DNA of 34,823 bases from Burkholderiaceae bacterium (lineage in GTDB: Bacteria; Pseudomonadota; Gammaproteobacteria; Burkholderiales; Burkholderiaceae_C). The stretch is taken from assembly GCA_024710165.1 (NCBI GenBank), contig JANJVG010000104.1, positions 1 to 34,823 on the forward strand. Direction: 5' to 3'. The notes under the pieces are model-generated. The model did not search any database. It was not told the DNA's origin and saw nothing but the letters and a program-made list of their open reading frames with translations. Made by a program: the position numbers and the translations under genes. Below are positions 32,701 to 34,823 of this stretch, one piece after another. How positions within the stretch are numbered: position 1 is the first letter of the stretch; every line of letters starts with the position of its first letter.

Positions 32701-33184
32701 GGCCAGCGCGGTGGACTTCGAGCGCTTTCGGGCCAAGGCCAAGGTGTTCCTGCGCGCCCACGACGACCGGCTGGCGCTGCACAAGCTGCGCCGCAACCAG
32801 CCACTGACGCCGGCCGACCTGCAAGAGCTCGAAACCCTGCTGCACGAAGCGGGCGGCACCGATGGCGACATCGAGCGCGCCCGCGCGCTGCACAGCAGCC
32901 TGATCGTGTTCATTCGCTCCCTGGTGGGGCTGGACCGCGAGGCCGCCACCGCCGCGTTTGCCGGGCTGATCGCCACGGGCACGGCCAGCGCCAGCCAGTT
33001 GCAGTTCATCGACGAAATCGTGCAGCACCTGACCGAACACGGCGCCATGCCCGCCGAGCGCCTCTATGCCTCGCCTTTCACCGACATCCACGCGCAGGGG
33101 CCGGAGGGCGTGTTCGAATCGGCCACGGTGGAACGGCTATTCAAAGCCCTCGAACAGTTTGAACCGCAGCAAGAGGCGGCGTAA
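29714..33184 (+). CDS. hsdR: Type I restriction endonuclease motor subunit HsdR
   Basis: The 1156-residue protein starts with a DUF4145-like helical domain (about residues 10-120) and a long Ala/Glu/Gln-rich coiled coil (about 150-215). The nuclease domain follows, with FVDYVLWSGERPLAIVEAKR (about 269-288; PD-D/ExK residues Asp, Glu and Lys). Then come the SF2 motor motifs ATGAGKT (about 400), DEAH (about 496) and LTATP (about 521), helicase motif VI-like QMVGRGTRLC, and an EcoEI_R_C-type C-terminus. The GTG start at 29714 overlaps the XRE stop. The longer upstream frame is only antiparallel read-through of the XRE gene. It is separated from hsdMS by about 1.6 kb. Confidence 0.96.
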   Translation: MSIGSTNFGFLQPDWPDLLMEARRAEAAAHADPRTACFYARRTLELAVAWLYQAEGGRGGCLRMPYKADLSAFLFEPSFQQLVGSAVHAKMDVIRRLGNKAVHDVRPVAAQDAQSALRELFHVAFWLAQHYARRVGDRPAPGLQFRVDLLPPPAGTAAAQEQAASRAAQVAAQEALAKQAQALAERDAALREAAARNAALDAELASYRAEIAAAKAANAAQPATAHDYNEAATRDLFIDLLLKEAGWALDQPRDRELEVQGMPNNEGKGFVDYVLWSGERPLAIVEAKRTRRSAQEGQQQARLYADCLEQSTGHRPVIYGTNGYEHWMWDDTTSPPRPVQGFHTNDELELMHQRRTTRKPLASLSIAAGIVERHYQQRAIRRVLETFERDQHRKALVVMATGAGKTRTVIALVDVLMRANWCKRVLFLADRVALVNQAVNAFKAHLPDAAPVNLVTDRSTEGRVYVSTYPTMMGLINEAAGSGQRRFGVGHFDLIVVDEAHRSIYQKYRAIFSYFDALLVGLTATPKDEIDRNTYSLFGLESGVPTDAYGLDDAIAEGYLAPPKAISVPLKFQRQGIRYDDLSDDEKEQWDALEWDEEGGEAPDEVSAEAVNQWLFNTDTVDKMLALLMQRGHKVAGGDRLGKTIIFAKNQRHAEFIQERFDANYPEYRGEFARTITFKTEYAQSLIDAFAQKDRAPHIAISVDMLDTGIDVPEVVNLVFFKIVRSKAKFWQMVGRGTRLCKDLYGPGQDKKDFFIFDFCQNLEFFSQELEGSDGALAQPLSQRLFNARLELIGLLDQRLTQGGVAEAPAASFALTEAAIREETAALLHGMVAGMQLANFVVRPQRRWVETWAQPDAWQHPTPEQLADVAEHLSGLPTAVRDDDEDAKRFDALMLGTQLALLRSEPALARLQAKVQQLASSLLELANVPSVREHLLLIEAVAGDEWWQDVTLPMLEQARRKLRALIKLIEKSSRKVVYTDFEDAIGETAEVNLPLVASAVDFERFRAKAKVFLRAHDDRLALHKLRRNQPLTPADLQELETLLHEAGGTDGDIERARALHSSLIVFIRSLVGLDREAATAAFAGLIATGTASASQLQFIDEIVQHLTEHGAMPAERLYASPFTDIHAQGPEGVFESATVERLFKALEQFEPQQEAA

Positions 33185-33199
33185 GCCATTGCGCTGCGC

Positions 33200-33940
33200 T
33201 CAATTCCCGGCCAACGGCGCAGAGGATGAGCGCCGCGATCTGCGTGGGGTTTTGGGTGCCGCAGCCACCGCCAGCGCCTCCACCCGCCGCAGCACCCCGC
33301 CACATAAGGTGTCAATGCACTGCTGCGCGATCTGCTCGGGGGTATAGTCGCCGCCCGGCTGGTACCAGCGTCCGATCCAGCTGAGGGCGCCAGCGATCAC
33401 GAAGGCGGTCATCTTCGGGTCGCACGGCTGCAGCGAGCCTTCCTCCACCCCCTGGGCCACCAGGCGGCGGAAAGCCTGGTCGATCTCGGACTTCATGCGG
33501 CGCAGTTCGGTGCGGCTGGGCTCGGGCACTTCTTCGTCGCCCACGCGGATCAGGCACATGCCAAAAGGCTGAACCACGATGTCGGTATACGCCTGCATGC
33601 AGGCCCGCAACTGGTCCACCGCGTTGCCACCCGCAGCGCGCGAGGCCTCGATGCCTTCGAGCGTCATCTCCAGCCCCTGGCTGACGCACTGCAACAGGAT
33701 CTCGTCCTTGTTCTTGACGTAGTAATACAGCGTGGGCTTGCTCACATTCAGGCGGGCCGCGATGTCGTCGAGCGAGGTGGCATGAAAGCCCCGCTCGTTG
33801 AACAACTGCGCCGCCGCCTGCAGCACGGCCTGGCGCTTGGCCTCGCGCTGCTGCTCGCGGTCGGGCGCATTCGCCCAGGGCGACGCAGCGGCTACAGGAG
33901 GCCTGGTTTTTCGGGGTCTGGTGGCGGCTGTTTTGGTCAT
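33200..33940 (-). CDS. TetR/AcrR-family regulator
   Basis: The 246-residue protein has a basic, Pro/Ala-rich leader and then the TetR helix-turn-helix: AVLQAAAQLFNERGFHATSL, DDIAARLNVSKPTLYYYVKN and KDEIL. The all-helical ligand domain fits acyl-CoA- or lipid-responsive TetR proteins, as in BCAA/fatty-acid transporter clusters. It diverges from a LivG-like ABC gene, and the gap contains nested palindromes that could be its operator. It converges on hsdR with 15 bases between. Confidence 0.92.
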   Translation of the reverse strand: MTKTAATRPRKTRPPVAAASPWANAPDREQQREAKRQAVLQAAAQLFNERGFHATSLDDIAARLNVSKPTLYYYVKNKDEILLQCVSQGLEMTLEGIEASRAAGGNAVDQLRACMQAYTDIVVQPFGMCLIRVGDEEVPEPSRTELRRMKSEIDQAFRRLVAQGVEEGSLQPCDPKMTAFVIAGALSWIGRWYQPGGDYTPEQIAQQCIDTLCGGVLRRVEALAVAAAPKTPRRSRRSSSAPLAGN

Positions 33941-33997
33941 GGGGCGCTTTACATCGGGAAACTACCAATGCCAGGAGGATGGCGCGGCACTCAAAAT

Positions 33998-34030
33998 CTA
34001 CTCATGAGTAAGCAGTTTACGTAAAAGTAG
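33998..34030. promoter_or_regulatory. Candidate TetR operator region
   Basis: TACTCATGAGTA (33999-34010) and TTTACGTAAA (34016-34025) are perfect palindromes and are enclosed by CTACT and AGTAG. They lie between the divergent regulator and transporter genes. Confidence 0.45.
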
Positions 34031-34067
34031 ACTTTTTTCGGTTCGCACAAACCCGCATACCAAGCCG

Positions 34068-34823
34068 ATGGCGACACAAACCCCTGGCGGCCCCACCGCC
34101 GCTCCCCTGCTGCAGGTCGATGGCCTGACGCTTGCCTTTGGCGGCGTGAAGGCGCTGTCCGGCGTGGGCTTTGGCGTGCAGCCGGGCTCCATCACCGCCG
34201 TGATCGGGCCCAACGGCGCCGGCAAGACCTCGCTGTTCAACACCATCTCGGGCTTTTACCGGCCCGCACAAGGCAGCATCCGGTTCAAGGGCCAGGACAT
34301 CACGCGCATCCCCGCGCCGCAGCGCGCCCGCATGGGCCTGGGCCGGAGCTTCCAGAACATTGCGCTTTTTCGCGGCATGACGGTGCTCGACAACATCAAG
34401 CTCGGCCGCCACGCCCACCTCAAGGCCAATGTGTTCGACGCGCTGTTCTACCTGGGCCGCGCCCGCAAGGAAGAGGCCGAGCTGCGCCGCGACATCGAAG
34501 AACGCATCATCGACTTCCTGGAAATCGACCACATCCGCCACGCCAGCGTCGCGGCCCTGCCCTACGGCCTGCAAAAGCGCGTGGAGATGGCGCGCGCCCT
34601 GGCCATGCAGCCGCAGATCCTGATGCTCGACGAACCCGTGGCCGGAATGAACCGCGAGGAGACGGAAGACATGGCGCGCTTCATCCTCGATGTGCGCGCC
34701 GAGTGGGGCGTGACGGTGCTGATGGTGGAACACGACATGGGCATGGTGATGGATTTGTCGGACCACGTCGTCGTGCTCAACTTCGGCCAGGTCATTGCCC
34801 AGGGCACGCCCGCCGTGGTGCAG
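34068..34823 (+). CDS. ABC transporter ATP-binding protein, LivG-like (3' truncated by window)
   Basis: The 252 codons present are open to the last base. Walker A is GPNGAGKTSLFN, the Q-loop region is GRSFQNIALF, the signature is LPYGLQKRVEMARAL, Walker B is ILMLDEPVAGMN, and the switch His is in VEHDMGMVMDL. The order and the DNIKLGRH segment fit LivG of branched-chain amino acid-type importers. In relatives such a gene next to a TetR regulator is often followed by an acyl-CoA ligase and permease genes; those lie outside the window. Confidence 0.94.
   Translation, partial: MATQTPGGPTAAPLLQVDGLTLAFGGVKALSGVGFGVQPGSITAVIGPNGAGKTSLFNTISGFYRPAQGSIRFKGQDITRIPAPQRARMGLGRSFQNIALFRGMTVLDNIKLGRHAHLKANVFDALFYLGRARKEEAELRRDIEERIIDFLEIDHIRHASVAALPYGLQKRVEMARALAMQPQILMLDEPVAGMNREETEDMARFILDVRAEWGVTVLMVEHDMGMVMDLSDHVVVLNFGQVIAQGTPAVVQ

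Noticed and set aside
25355-33184. Phage or integrative element boundaries around the restriction island
   Set aside because: No integrase, tRNA gene or direct-repeat attachment sites were found on either side; only the hsdS-tail repeat is present, inside the island.

Overview
The window is GC-rich, densely coded DNA that looks like a chromosome segment of a Comamonadaceae betaproteobacterium (Acidovorax or a close relative). The evidence is the protein families present, the order mnmG-rsmG-lysE-parA-hydrolase-parB, four parS centromere sites, and short interspersed repeats of a kind I associate with that family. The genus call is inference from sequence style; no search was run. The parS cluster suggests the replication origin is not far away, but dnaA and oriC are not in the window.

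Layout. 1-4.3 kb: the end of an unrecognised ORF, an MFS transporter, a 48-residue DUF3149 membrane microprotein behind an FNR-like box, a flavin reductase, a Ca2+/Na+ antiporter, and a membrane-anchored methyltransferase whose 3' end overlaps the antiporter. 4.3-10.9 kb (minus strand): the partition and tRNA/rRNA-modification block mnmG, rsmG, lysE-like, parA, RBBP9-like hydrolase, a CopG/RelE toxin-antitoxin pair, parB. The pair sits directly before parB, with one base between the toxin stop and the parB start. 10.9-20.6 kb: housekeeping and accessory enzymes (FMN reductase, YkgJ cysteine-cluster protein, GST, Tat-exported metallophosphoesterase, class II aldolase, YbfB-type MFS, Old Yellow Enzyme, chemotaxis receptor) with two decayed genes, an AhpD/CMD-like fragment and a GST relic. 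20.7-23.9 kb: a copper module, copA diverging from copZ-cueR, with two MerR-type operators in the shared intergenic region. 23.9-25.2 kb: a cytochrome b561-like protein divergent from a cytochrome c'-like gene that carries an in-frame amber codon before its haem motif. 25.3-33.2 kb: a type I restriction-modification island, hsdM-hsdS, then a DUF433/DUF5615 toxin-antitoxin-like pair, a second decayed hsdS tail, an orphan minimal nucleotidyltransferase, an XRE regulator and hsdR. 33.2-34.8 kb: a TetR regulator divergent from a LivG-type ABC ATPase cut by the window end.

The main unexpected structure is two families of short interspersed repeats that have entered coding sequence. Family A (about 45-60 bp, about eight copies) lies mostly at gene ends; it supplies the last codons of parA and cueR and runs in frame through hsdM. 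Family B (about 80-110 bp, two copies) lies upstream of parA and in frame inside the copA P-domain. The second is the toxin-antitoxin pair placed so that parB may be expressed with it. The third is the restriction island, where small toxin-antitoxin-like genes lie between hsdMS and a separately controlled hsdR.
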